Shown here piece by piece: positions 17,476 to 25,609 of a stretch of 53,768 bases of DNA (its first letter is position 1; each line of letters opens with the position of its first letter). The notes below the pieces were generated by a model, which was not told where the DNA came from, did no database searches, and saw only the letters and a list, made by a program, of their open reading frames with translations. The translations under genes and the position numbers were made by a program. The stretch covers positions 1 to 53,768 of the forward strand of contig PZPC01000034.1 in assembly GCA_003045895.1 (NCBI GenBank), given 5' to 3'. This DNA is from Bacteroidota bacterium (GTDB lineage: Bacteria > Bacteroidota > Bacteroidia > Chitinophagales > Saprospiraceae).

Positions 17476-17838
17476 TCAAACCTCATCAGGAAAAACAAGC
17501 TGATGCTTTTTAAAGTTTTCCCACTCCACTTCAAAGGGCTGTTTTCGGTGATGGGCCTCCTGCTTCCTGATGTACCCTCTGATGGTAGGCACCCGGTTCG
17601 GGCTTACCGAAAAGGCAGCATAGCCATCTTGCCAATGAAAATATTCCTTAAACAAGTTGTGGTCTCTTACCCAGGTATGGAAAATGGATAAGTGGTGATG
17701 CCCTAACACGCCATTAGCCACTTCAAAAGCACCATTGCTGTCAGGTCCGCGATGTGCCAATGAAGCCAAAGCCGCCTGCCAAATAGGTGTAGGTAGTGAT
17801 TTTCCTGCTTGAGGTATTATGCCGAGTATACCACACAT
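17476..17838 (-). pseudogene. In-frame fusion remnant: AsnB N-terminus joined to an IS200/REP-type transposase C-terminus
   Basis: Residues 1 to about 52 match the start of glutamine-dependent asparagine synthetases: MCGILGII with the nucleophile Cys2, then LAHRGPDSNG and GHHHLSI. The sequence then switches to the C-terminal part of a Y1 (REP-associated) transposase: FHWQDGYAAFSVSP, the IRGYIRKQEAHHRK helix with the presumed nucleophile tyrosine, and a shortened tail. AsnB lacks its synthetase domain and the transposase lacks its HUH domain, so neither activity is expected. A deletion probably joined the two fragments. The frame stayed open. Confidence 0.8.
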
Positions 17839-17874
17839 GAGTACCGAGTATTGTAGGGATAAAAGGTGAAATTT

Positions 17875-19341
17875 TTATTGACTTCGAGATAAAAGAAAAC
17901 ACTCCACGCCAATGAGTTTGTGTTCTGCTGCTAAATGATAACCTTGTTGGGTAAATTGTGCTACAATCCAAGATTCTGGATGTCTAGTATGTGAAACAAC
18001 AAGCCAAAATGCATCCATATTTTTGTCCACAATTTGTTGAATATTAGTGCTACTGATTTGAAGTCCCGTACCACGTGGCGGTAAATCAATAAAGGGCAAA
18101 TTGCCACTATAATAATAGTTGAGCGGTGTATTGCAGAAATATTCATGAAGGACAATTGCATCAGCTTTTGGAGCAGCAGGATGGTCGATAATCGCAGCAA
18201 TTGATCGCCAATCTTCTTTTTCTAGATATAGATATCGTTTTCCATTTAATACCATAAACAAGGTACAAATAAAAATAAGACTCCAAGTCTTTAGCTGCTT
18301 ATTGGAAATATTCTGTAAAAGCACGGCTGTAAGAATAAACAATGGCATTGCCGAGGCAATAAGTGGCCGTGCCAATAGAATGGAAGGTGCAATTTGTGAA
18401 ACCGAAAAAGCAACCACAATTGGTACAAAAGCCCAGCATCCTACCAAAATAGAAATGAAAGGTTCGTTTGTGATTTGCCTGATGACATGGACTAAATAGG
18501 TTTTCCCTCCGTAAATGAAAATACCTAAGAATAAGAGCGACACTAATCTGGAGATTCGATAGTCACCAGCAATCTCAAAAAAGGTATAGAGTAAATAACC
18601 CAAAGTTGCACTGGGTATCCAATATCCTTTGGTGACGACAACTTGTGTCTGCGTATATAATGATGGTACCCAAAGACAGAAGACCAACCCAGAAATTATA
18701 AAAGCAGCCCAAAGCGGATGCCATTGAGTGATTCGCTTGTTCACATAAAGCCAATAAGCGAAAACAATAAATTGACTGAATAAAAAGAACAGTCCATAAA
18801 TATGTAAGAACAGCATTAAAGTAGACCAAAAGATAAATCCGGCTATTGGGAAAAAATGCTTGTTTGTTGAATTAATGCATTTGTAGAAGTAAACAAAAGA
18901 GGCTAATATGCAGAGCGCAAATAAGCTATAGCTCCTCGCCTCTTGAGCATAGAATATGGCAAATGGGGAAAATGTCAAAAGGGAAGTTGCAATCAAAGCT
19001 GTTTTGTGATCGAAAAGACGAAGCGTGAATCGATAAAAGACAGGAATAGTAATGATTGAAAAAATAGCAGAAAAAAGCCTCGCGACTACTTCGCTAGTAC
19101 CAAAGGCATTCAACCAAAAATGTAATAAAATGTAATATAAAGGTGGATGAACGTCGTTGGCTTGACTCGTTGCTATAATGTTCTTGATACCCAGGTGTGC
19201 CGTCTCTATAGAGGTGGCTTCGTCTAACCAAAAATTTTCTTGCCCTAATCCTATTGTCCTTAACAGGGTAGCTGCTACTAAAAGGAATAGCAGTGGCACA
19301 GAAGATCGGTTTTTTTCAAAAAGACTATTTAGTGTGTTCAA
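17875..19341 (-). CDS. GT39/ArnT-like membrane glycosyltransferase
   Basis: 488-residue polytopic protein of the PMT/ArnT/GT39 type, which uses polyprenyl-phosphate sugars on the periplasmic side. The first loop has the catalytic acidic pair in FWLDEATSIETAHLG, then HPPLYYILLHFWLNAFG. About ten hydrophobic segments follow, and a soluble C-terminal part begins near residue 385. The gene is A/T-rich relative to the genome and lies 36 bp from the AsnB/transposase remnant. Sugar and acceptor are unknown. Confidence 0.85.
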   Translation of the reverse strand: MNTLNSLFEKNRSSVPLLFLLVAATLLRTIGLGQENFWLDEATSIETAHLGIKNIIATSQANDVHPPLYYILLHFWLNAFGTSEVVARLFSAIFSIITIPVFYRFTLRLFDHKTALIATSLLTFSPFAIFYAQEARSYSLFALCILASFVYFYKCINSTNKHFFPIAGFIFWSTLMLFLHIYGLFFLFSQFIVFAYWLYVNKRITQWHPLWAAFIISGLVFCLWVPSLYTQTQVVVTKGYWIPSATLGYLLYTFFEIAGDYRISRLVSLLFLGIFIYGGKTYLVHVIRQITNEPFISILVGCWAFVPIVVAFSVSQIAPSILLARPLIASAMPLFILTAVLLQNISNKQLKTWSLIFICTLFMVLNGKRYLYLEKEDWRSIAAIIDHPAAPKADAIVLHEYFCNTPLNYYYSGNLPFIDLPPRGTGLQISSTNIQQIVDKNMDAFWLVVSHTRHPESWIVAQFTQQGYHLAAEHKLIGVECFLLSRSQ

Positions 19342-19497
19342 TTAACGGACATTTCATTGTTTTTTCAAAAACCTGATTTAACCCACCGGCAAGCGTTACA
19401 GATAGCTTCGTAATCATCGGCAGTAATCACCATAGATTCATTTGCTTGGGGCGAAAAAAAACATGGAAATATAGCGCGCCGTCGCACCCCGTCCCCG

Positions 19498-19534
19498 CTC
19501 CGTAGCGCAGGGTTTCAAACCCTGCGCTACGGAG
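19498..19534. repeat. Perfect 18-bp-stem palindrome
   Basis: CTCCGTAGCGCAGGGTTT and its exact complement are separated by a single C. No T-tract follows. It lies in the 210-bp gap between the GT39 gene and the next minus-strand gene, 17 bp downstream of that gene's stop codon. It may act as a REP-like element or a 3' stabilising hairpin. A related, less regular sequence occurs at 17429-17463. Confidence 0.7.
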
Positions 19535-19551
19535 AAACGGAGAAGAGCCCA

Positions 19552-20670
19552 TCAAACCTTAATAAAAATCTCCCGCACATACAGCACCCACGACAAGCCC
19601 AGGAAAAACAGCACGTTCGTCAGTGCGTAGGCCAGCGACGCCATTTGGGCCGACGCAAAAGCCGGCTCGTAGACGCTCTCCCAGAGCCAGGCGCTGAGGC
19701 TGATTTTTTCACCGGCAGCGCCCATCACCTGGATGGTGCCCAGCAATTTGGCTACGATGCCCGACATCACGAAGACAAACAAGGCGTTGGTGCCGTACAC
19801 CACGAAGGGCTTGGTCCAGCCTTTGTATTCCTTCAGGTCGACCAGCCAGTAGACGGTGCCCAGGAACAGCAAAGCCACCCCGGAGGTGTACAAGACGTAG
19901 GAGCTCGTCCATATTTTTTTGTTGATCGGGAAGCTCAGGTCCCAGACAAAGCTCAGGGCCAGCAGGATGGTGCCAATGACCATCATGCCCGCTACCTTGG
20001 TGAAGCCATCGTTTTTGCTGCGCAGCCAGTTTCCCGTGAGGATGCCGCTGAGGCCCGTGGTGATGGCCGGAATGGTGCTGAGCAGCCCCTCGGGGTCCCA
20101 GACCTTGGCCTGCGACCACAAATGGCCACCCATCACCGTGCGGTCTAGCCAGGCGCCCAGGTTGGTGGTGGCTTCCAGGTTGGGTGCCACGCCGCCGGGC
20201 ACGGGCACCAGGGTCATCAGGCCCCAGTACAAGAGCAGGAAACCTACCCCCGCCCAGAACAGTTGCCGTGGACTGAGGTACAAAAACAGCAGGGCCGAGG
20301 CGCCGTACACCAACGCAATGCGCTGCAAAACCCCCGGAATGCGGATGGTGGAGAGGTTGAAAAACGGAAAACCGTTGAGAAACAAACCAATCCCAAAGAT
20401 GAGGAGGGTGCGAATCAGAATTTTTCGGATCAACTGCCCGCGGTCGACGCCTTCCACCTTGCGGCGGCCCAGCGCGTAGGCGATCGAAACCCCTACGATG
20501 AACAGGAAAAAGGGAAAGATCCAGTCGGTAGGCGTCACGCCGTGCCATTCGGCGTGCAGGAGCGGGGCGTACACGTGGTTCCAGGAGCCCGGATTGTTGA
20601 CCATAATCATGGCGGCAATGGTCATGCCCCGAAAGATATCCAGCGATAGAAGACGTTGTGGTTGATCCAT
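19552..20670 (-). CDS. HGSNAT/DUF5009-like acyltransferase membrane protein
   Basis: 372 residues starting MDQPQRLLSLDIFRGMTIAAMIMVN; the frame is open to 20763, but that extension lies in repeats. The RLLSLDIFRGMTI start with about ten membrane helices is typical of the heparan-glucosaminide N-acetyltransferase-like / DUF1624-DUF5009 family. Those proteins move acetyl groups across the membrane onto sugars. Further motifs are HAEWHGVTPTDWIFPFFLFIVG and FVVYGTNALFVFVMSG. Acetylation of a periplasmic sugar is the likely role, by family analogy. Confidence 0.85.
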   Translation of the reverse strand: MDQPQRLLSLDIFRGMTIAAMIMVNNPGSWNHVYAPLLHAEWHGVTPTDWIFPFFLFIVGVSIAYALGRRKVEGVDRGQLIRKILIRTLLIFGIGLFLNGFPFFNLSTIRIPGVLQRIALVYGASALLFLYLSPRQLFWAGVGFLLLYWGLMTLVPVPGGVAPNLEATTNLGAWLDRTVMGGHLWSQAKVWDPEGLLSTIPAITTGLSGILTGNWLRSKNDGFTKVAGMMVIGTILLALSFVWDLSFPINKKIWTSSYVLYTSGVALLFLGTVYWLVDLKEYKGWTKPFVVYGTNALFVFVMSGIVAKLLGTIQVMGAAGEKISLSAWLWESVYEPAFASAQMASLAYALTNVLFFLGLSWVLYVREIFIKV

Positions 20671-20735
20671 GGATTTTCGTTTTGTTTGGATCAAGGTAGT
20701 AAAAGAATAAATACGGGGGATAAAACGGGCTTGGT

Positions 20736-20782
20736 TTTTAACCACACAGGGATTTAACCACACAGGGATTTAACCACACAGG
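20736..20782. repeat. 16-bp tandem repeat, three copies
   Basis: TTTAACCACACAGGGA is repeated about three times in tandem and then decays into gggcatatagggcacagagggcac. It lies just upstream of the DUF5009-like gene start. The words resemble the spacer repeats at 1740-1912. Confidence 0.75.
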
Positions 20783-20854
20783 GCATATAGGGCACAGAGG
20801 GCACATAGCTAGGCTGGGAAAGAAAAATAAGAACCTTGCAAATCTGCGCATCAT

Positions 20855-22170
20855 GCTTCCCTTCTTTGGAAGGGAAGAGCTTGCCACGCTTTTTAGCGTG
20901 GGCAGGCTACCCCCCAGGACTGTCGAATCTGGAAATAACTAATATAACCAACAGGGTTTTCTTCTAAAATTAGTTCTCGCAGCGCAGCAACGAAAGCAGA
21001 GTCTCGCAACGAAAGAGCTTGCCACGCTTTTTAGCGTGGACGTGCTTTTAAACTTTGTTGATCGTCGCTGCACACCTCTGGTGATAACCCATCCCCCGGC
21101 CCACGCCGAAGGGGCGTGGCAAGCCCTTCCCTTGAAAAGGAAGGGAGGCGTGCTGCGCGTATTCGCAAGGTTTTAACAGCTGTGAATAGTCGTCAATCGC
21201 CTATTCCAGGGCTTTTGAGCAGTGCAATAGTCTCAGACCAGTTGCAAGTTAATCTGCCAGCGTTGAATTTACTGCTAGCCTCGGCAGAAATCGCGCGTCT
21301 GGACTCCCTTTAGAACCCATCCCCCAGCCCACGCCGAAGGGGCGTGGCAAGCTCTTCCCTTGAAAAGGAAGAGCTTGCCACGCTTTTTAGCGTGGGAGGC
21401 GTGATACACGTATTCGCGAGGTTTTTACGGTTGTGAACAGCCGTCTATCGGCCATTCTACAGCATTTGGGCAGCGGGGTAGTCTCAGACTTGTTGCAAGT
21501 TAATTTGCCAGCGTTGAATTTACTGCAAGCCTTGGCAGAAATCGCGCGTCTGGACTCCCTTCAGAACCCATCCCCCAGCCCACGCCGAAGGGGCGTGGCA
21601 AGCTCTTCCCTTGAAAAGGAAGAGCTTGCCACGCTTTTTAGCGTGGGAGGCGTGATACACGTATTCGCGAGGTTTTTACGGTTGTGAACAGCCGTCTATC
21701 GGCCATTCTACAGCATTTGGGCAGCGGGGTAGTCTCAGACTTGTTGCAAGTTAATTTGCCAGCGTTGAATTTACTGCTAGCCTCGGCAGAAATCGCGCGT
21801 CTGGACTCCCTTCCTTGAAAGGGAAGAGCTTGCCACGCTTTTTAGCGTGGGCGGGGGATGGGTTCTCAAGAGCAAGCGTGATACACGTATTCGCGAGGTT
21901 TTGAACCTTATGAACAGCCGGCAATCGGCCATTGTAAAAAGTCGACTAGCCGTAATTCCTCGCCTTTGAGGCAATAGTTTTAGACCAGTTGCAAGTTAAT
22001 TTGCCAGCGTTAAATTTACTGCTAGCCTCGGCAGAAATCGCGCGTCTGGACTCCCACGCCGAAGGGGCGTGGCAAGCTCTTCCTTTTCAAGGGAAGAGCT
22101 TGCCACGCTTTTTAGCGTGGGCGGGGGATGGGTTCTCAGGGAATAGCTTGCCACGCTTTTTAGCGTGGGC
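20855..22170. repeat. REP-like palindromes (CCACGC TTTTTA GCGTGG family)
   Basis: The mini-hairpin CCACGCTTTTTAGCGTGG occurs at least six times (near 20883, 21021, 21375, 21626, 21835, 22098, 22150). It is often paired with CCACGCC-GAAG-GGGCGTGG and a longer stem GCGTGGCAAGCTCTTCC against its complement. Paired inverted units of this sort resemble BIMEs mobilised by REP-associated Y1 transposases, of which a remnant lies at 17476-17838. The link is inferred. Confidence 0.7.
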
Positions 22171-22240
22171 GGCATGCTGCACGCATTCGCGAGGTTTTTA
22201 CGATTGTGAATAACCATCTATCGGCCATTCGACAGCCCTG
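21086..22240. repeat. Tandem array of about 228-251-bp units
   Basis: Successive units begin near 21086, 21314, 21565 and 21816, with a partial fifth from about 22050. Each combines REP-like palindromes, a segment around TATTCGCGAGGTTTT and a conserved segment from GTCTCAGAC to CGCGCGTCTGGACTCCC. The second and third units match for about 225 bases without a visible change, implying recent duplication or conversion. Short frames (for example LQVNLPALNLL) run through the conserved part without plausible starts. No gene is supported between 20671 and 22243. Confidence 0.85.
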
Positions 22241-22243
22241 AGC

Positions 22244-22816
22244 CTACCCCCAGCGAAAAGTATCCAGGTCCAGTCCGCCCAGATCCAGCACCCGGTCCAC
22301 TACCGTCAGGGCGAGGGCCTCAAACGTGTCGGGCTTGCTGTAGAACGATGGGGTTGCCGGGCAGATGATGGCGCCCGCTTCGGTGAGGGCCGTCATGTTG
22401 CGCAGGTGGATGAGGTTGTAGGGCGTTTCGCGGGGTACGAGGATTAGGCGCCGGCGTTCCTTCAGTACCACATCGGCGGCACGGGTTACCAGGTCGGTGC
22501 TCAGGCCCTGGGCCATGCGCGCCAGCAAGCCCATGGAGCAGGGGCAAACGATCATCAGGTTGTAGCGGGCCGACCCCGAGGCAAAGGGCGCCATAAAATC
22601 CTGCTTACCGTAAAACTGGAAAGGGTAGTTGAGGTAATCCTGGTTGCCGAGTTCCAGTTCCCAGTTGTATTTGCCGTTGTCACTCATCACGACGCCCACG
22701 TGTTCCCACTGGTCGCGGAGTTCGAGCAGGCGATCAAAGAGTACCTTGGCGTAAAGCGACCCGCTGGATCCACCTACGGCGACGACAATTCGGTGTTTTT
22801 TATTCGACTTTAGCAT
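22244..22816 (-). CDS. ubiX: UbiX-type flavin prenyltransferase
   Basis: Makes prenylated FMN, the cofactor of UbiD-type decarboxylases, from FMN and dimethylallyl phosphate. The 190 residues include the P-loop-like start VAVGGSSGSLYAKVLF, the CPCSMGLLARMAQGLSTDLVTRAADVVLKE region (residues about 92-121), and LVPRETPYNLIHLRNM with the PRETP motif typical of UbiX. No ubiD gene is next to it. The stop codon lies at the edge of the 251-bp repeat array. Confidence 0.93.
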   Translation of the reverse strand: MLKSNKKHRIVVAVGGSSGSLYAKVLFDRLLELRDQWEHVGVVMSDNGKYNWELELGNQDYLNYPFQFYGKQDFMAPFASGSARYNLMIVCPCSMGLLARMAQGLSTDLVTRAADVVLKERRRLILVPRETPYNLIHLRNMTALTEAGAIICPATPSFYSKPDTFEALALTVVDRVLDLGGLDLDTFRWG

Positions 22817-23017
22817 AGTTGGAAGTTAGCCCGCCAGCAGAAAAAGGTACTGCAAGTGCTTGAAAAAGTAGGTTTTCGACAAAAAAACGTTAAATAATCA
22901 TTAAGACCGGGTAGATGAAAAACGAATAGCGGCATTCGTCCTATTTTTAGGGTTGTTATTCTCTTGTCACCAACTCCGCAAGTTCCCTTACTTGTTGCAG
23001 TACTAAAAGTCAAAATA

Positions 23018-23527
23018 ATGAAAAAAGTTGTTTTTGGAGCCGGATTATTGCTCGCGCTGGTAGCGGCAGTTGCTTTTGCTCAGCCAGTTAAGCAGGTGGC
23101 ACCGGCACCGGTTGATGCGAAAATCAATTGGCTGAGTTGGGAAGAAGCCATGACCGCTATGGACAAGGCACCCAAGAAAATGTTTATCGATGTGTACACC
23201 GACTGGTGTGGTTGGTGCAAACGCATGGACGCCAGTACCTTCACCGATCCTGCCGTGATCAAGCACATGAACGAAAACTATTACGCGGTCAAATTCAACG
23301 CCGAAGGACAAGCCGACCAGCAGTACAAGGGCCGAACCCTGAGCTACCAGTCGGGAGGCAACCGCGGCGTACACCAGTTGGCGGTAGTTTTGCTGAATGG
23401 CCGCCTGGGTTATCCTTCTTTTGTCTATCTGGATGAGGACCAGAATTCCATCAAGGTATCGCCCGGCTACAAAACGCCCGACGTGCTGCTGGCAGAAATG
23501 AAGACCATTAGCGGCAGCAGCAACTAA
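23018..23527 (+). CDS. Exported thioredoxin-fold protein
   Basis: 169 residues from MKKVVFGAGLLLAL; an upstream in-frame start at 22964 would put 18 polar residues before the signal peptide and is less likely. Signal cleavage is expected after AFA (residue 21). The thioredoxin fold carries the redox motif C64-G-W-C67 in YTDWCGWCKRMD and a GYPSFVYLD cis-proline segment. It probably reduces or isomerises disulfides in the periplasm. Similar proteins occur widely in Bacteroidota without assigned partners. Confidence 0.88.
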   Translation: MKKVVFGAGLLLALVAAVAFAQPVKQVAPAPVDAKINWLSWEEAMTAMDKAPKKMFIDVYTDWCGWCKRMDASTFTDPAVIKHMNENYYAVKFNAEGQADQQYKGRTLSYQSGGNRGVHQLAVVLLNGRLGYPSFVYLDEDQNSIKVSPGYKTPDVLLAEMKTISGSSN

Positions 23528-23557
23528 ACGCTGCCCGCAACCTGGCGCCAGCCAGAT

Positions 23558-23630
23558 GAAAAGCCCGCAACTGGGGTAGGTTCACGCACCGATGTCGCGT
23601 AAATCTACTCCAGTTGCGGGCTTTCCTTTT
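23558..23630. terminator. Bidirectional terminator-like hairpin
   Basis: AAAGCCCGCAACTGG pairs with CCAGTTGCGGGCTTT across a 38-nt loop that contains GTAG/CTAC; CTTTCCTTTTTT follows on the plus strand. It sits between the thioredoxin-fold gene and the convergent rhomboid gene, so it could end both. Confidence 0.7.
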
Positions 23631-23663
23631 TTCGGGGAGCTGTTCCCCGTTCCCGGCGTTTTA

Positions 23664-24515
23664 CTACTTACTCAGCGCTTCTAACCGTTGTCGCTCCCGC
23701 GGGCTGAGGCTGGCCAGGCCACTGGTTTTGATCTTGTCCAGCAGTTGGTTCAATTCTTCCTGTTCACTGACTTTTTTTTGCGGAACGGTTGGTTTACGGC
23801 CAATTGTTGTTGCCGATTTGATCGTCTCGCCCCAGTAGTTGTCGATCATTAAAACGGCGGGATTGCGGACAATCAAAAGGAGAAACAACGTGACCGGAAC
23901 GAGGATAGCCAGCACAACCCACCAATTTTGCTGCAGGATGCCCGGCTGCAGCGCAACGGCAACCAACACCCCCGTAATAGCGCCACCCAGGTGGGCTTCG
24001 TGGCCAATATGGTCCATTTTGTTTTTGATGCCAAAGATGGAAACCAGCAGAAAGAGGAGGGCAAAAATCCAGCCCTTGATGGAAAAAGGCAACAGGAGAA
24101 TACCAATTTCGCTGTCCGGAAACAGGACGATAGTCGCAAAAACGACCCCACTGATCGCCCCTGAAGCCCCCACCGCCCGGTAGTCGCCGTGGTGGCGGTG
24201 AATGTAAAGGGACAAAATGCTGCCACCGAGCATGCTGGTGAAATACAGCAAGAGCAAGCGCCAGGGGCCCAGCAACAATTCCAGGCTAAAGCTAAAGGAC
24301 AGCAAAGTAGCCATATTGAAACCAAAATGCAACCACCCCACGTGTAGAAAACCCGAGCTGAGGAGTCGGTCATACTGCCGTTCGACCAGGATGCCGTCCA
24401 CGTAAAAGTCGTAACGCGCCTGGTAGGCAGAGTGGCGAAATCCCTGGTAAGTGGCTGCCGCCGTGAGGAAAAGGAGCACCAGTCCGACGATGCTGTTGGG
24501 GTTGTCAGGCAACAT
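23664..24515 (-). CDS. Rhomboid family intramembrane serine protease
   Basis: Membrane protease of 283 residues that cleaves transmembrane substrates. The catalytic serine is S118 in GASGAISG, paired with H175 in GHEAHLGGA. The oxyanion asparagine lies in HFGFNM (N67). Six or so membrane helices are followed by a charged cytosolic tail of about 60 residues rich in Lys and Glu. It lies 9 bp after a minus-strand secreted-protein gene, so the two are probably co-transcribed. Confidence 0.93.
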   Translation of the reverse strand: MLPDNPNSIVGLVLLFLTAAATYQGFRHSAYQARYDFYVDGILVERQYDRLLSSGFLHVGWLHFGFNMATLLSFSFSLELLLGPWRLLLLYFTSMLGGSILSLYIHRHHGDYRAVGASGAISGVVFATIVLFPDSEIGILLLPFSIKGWIFALLFLLVSIFGIKNKMDHIGHEAHLGGAITGVLVAVALQPGILQQNWWVVLAILVPVTLFLLLIVRNPAVLMIDNYWGETIKSATTIGRKPTVPQKKVSEQEELNQLLDKIKTSGLASLSPRERQRLEALSK

Positions 24516-24524
24516 AGGGTGTGC

Positions 24525-25121
24525 TTATAGTCGACGTTTACCTTTGATGCATTCCTGGTCGTATTCGGCCAGGATCTCGTATAAATTCTGGAAGCGGTAA
24601 CCCGGGCGGCCAATCTTTTGGGCCAGTTGCGGCGAAACATCGGCAATCAGGCTTTTCATTTGCCCGCGGAACCCCGACCGCTTCAGGGGCAGTATACGGC
24701 CACCCGCGACCTCCACCCAGAACTGTTTGATCTTCTTTCGTTGGGCAACCATTTGGCCGTCAATAACGACAAAATCGGTTTGTAGTTCCGGGGTCTGTAG
24801 CAGGCGCACGTTGTCACCCGCGTAGAGGACCCGCAGAAACAACCAGTTGCTGCGCCAAAGTTTACTTTCGTAGGCATAGATGGCCGGGCCTTCATAAAAA
24901 ACGAAACCCCGGATGAGCGCCGGGTGTAACACGTAGGGGGTGCCAAAATCATTGATGAATTTTACCATGGTGCCGTACTGGGAATGGTCGATCTGGCCAA
25001 TAAATCCCGTCAGGTGGTAATGGTTTTTGGTGACAATGTAACCCTGGAGCGGTTGTTGGTGCTGCGCCTGGAGCGCCCCCAGCAGGACGAAAAAAAGCAG
25101 AAGGAGGTAGAATGGCCGCAT
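24525..25121 (-). CDS. Secreted protein of a Bacteroidota-specific type, function unknown
   Basis: 198 residues with a Sec signal peptide (MRPFYLLLLFFVLLGALQAQ). The mature part begins GYIVTKNHYHLTGFIG and has predicted beta strands with FGTPYVLHPALIRGFVFYEG and LWRSNWLFLRVLYAGDNVRL. This pattern is common in small Bacteroidota exported proteins that have no assigned function. It is the first gene of a probable two-gene operon with the rhomboid protease; a substrate or partner relation is possible but unproven. Confidence 0.75.
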   Translation of the reverse strand: MRPFYLLLLFFVLLGALQAQHQQPLQGYIVTKNHYHLTGFIGQIDHSQYGTMVKFINDFGTPYVLHPALIRGFVFYEGPAIYAYESKLWRSNWLFLRVLYAGDNVRLLQTPELQTDFVVIDGQMVAQRKKIKQFWVEVAGGRILPLKRSGFRGQMKSLIADVSPQLAQKIGRPGYRFQNLYEILAEYDQECIKGKRRL

Positions 25122-25609
25122 AAGTGAAAAGTTTTGCGAACGGATAACGGTCAGCAGAAGTAAGCTTTGAAATTACGATCTTTTTACAAATTGTGCAAAC
25201 AACGTACAGGAAAGCTGCCGCTCCCGTACAGAAATGAAGCCTGGCGGACGTTTGGAGTCGACGGACGGGACGAACAGGTGGCTGCTGCGGCCTGGCCACC
25301 TTGTAAGCTGGGGCCGATCAGGAATAAAAGTATTAAAAAAAAGGGTCAGGTGTGTAACTTTTGTGAATAGCCCTCGTTACATATAATTGAAAAGTTAATT
25401 CCAAACATGTGAACGCAGGACAATTTCCTGTCTGGTTTTAGATCATCCATCTAAAACACCAACTTCTCAAGGATTAGGCACTAGGTTACGATTGTTTTTG
25501 TAAATTAGCGGCTTTGATCCCTATTGTAGGGCGAAGCTGTTATTGACCTTTTTGTTAGCAAACTGAATTGGTTAGGACCAAATTCATACCGTAACGTCAG
25601 GTTCAGCTT
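25122..25609. other. Gene-free stretch between divergent genes
   Basis: The only clear structure is a 9-bp hairpin (GTTTTAGAT at 25435-25443, ATCTAAAAC at 25449-25457, loop CATCC). A weak -7-like TAACTTTTG lies near 25354. No open frame or RNA gene is recognisable. The stretch must hold promoters for genes on both sides, but none matches the consensus well. Confidence 0.4.

Noticed and set aside
21116-22217. Several 65-84-residue frames in the 251-bp array (for example with LQVNLPALNLL)
   Set aside because: They run across palindromes and unit borders, lack ribosome binding sites, and repeat only because the DNA repeats. Their presence is noted in the array entry.
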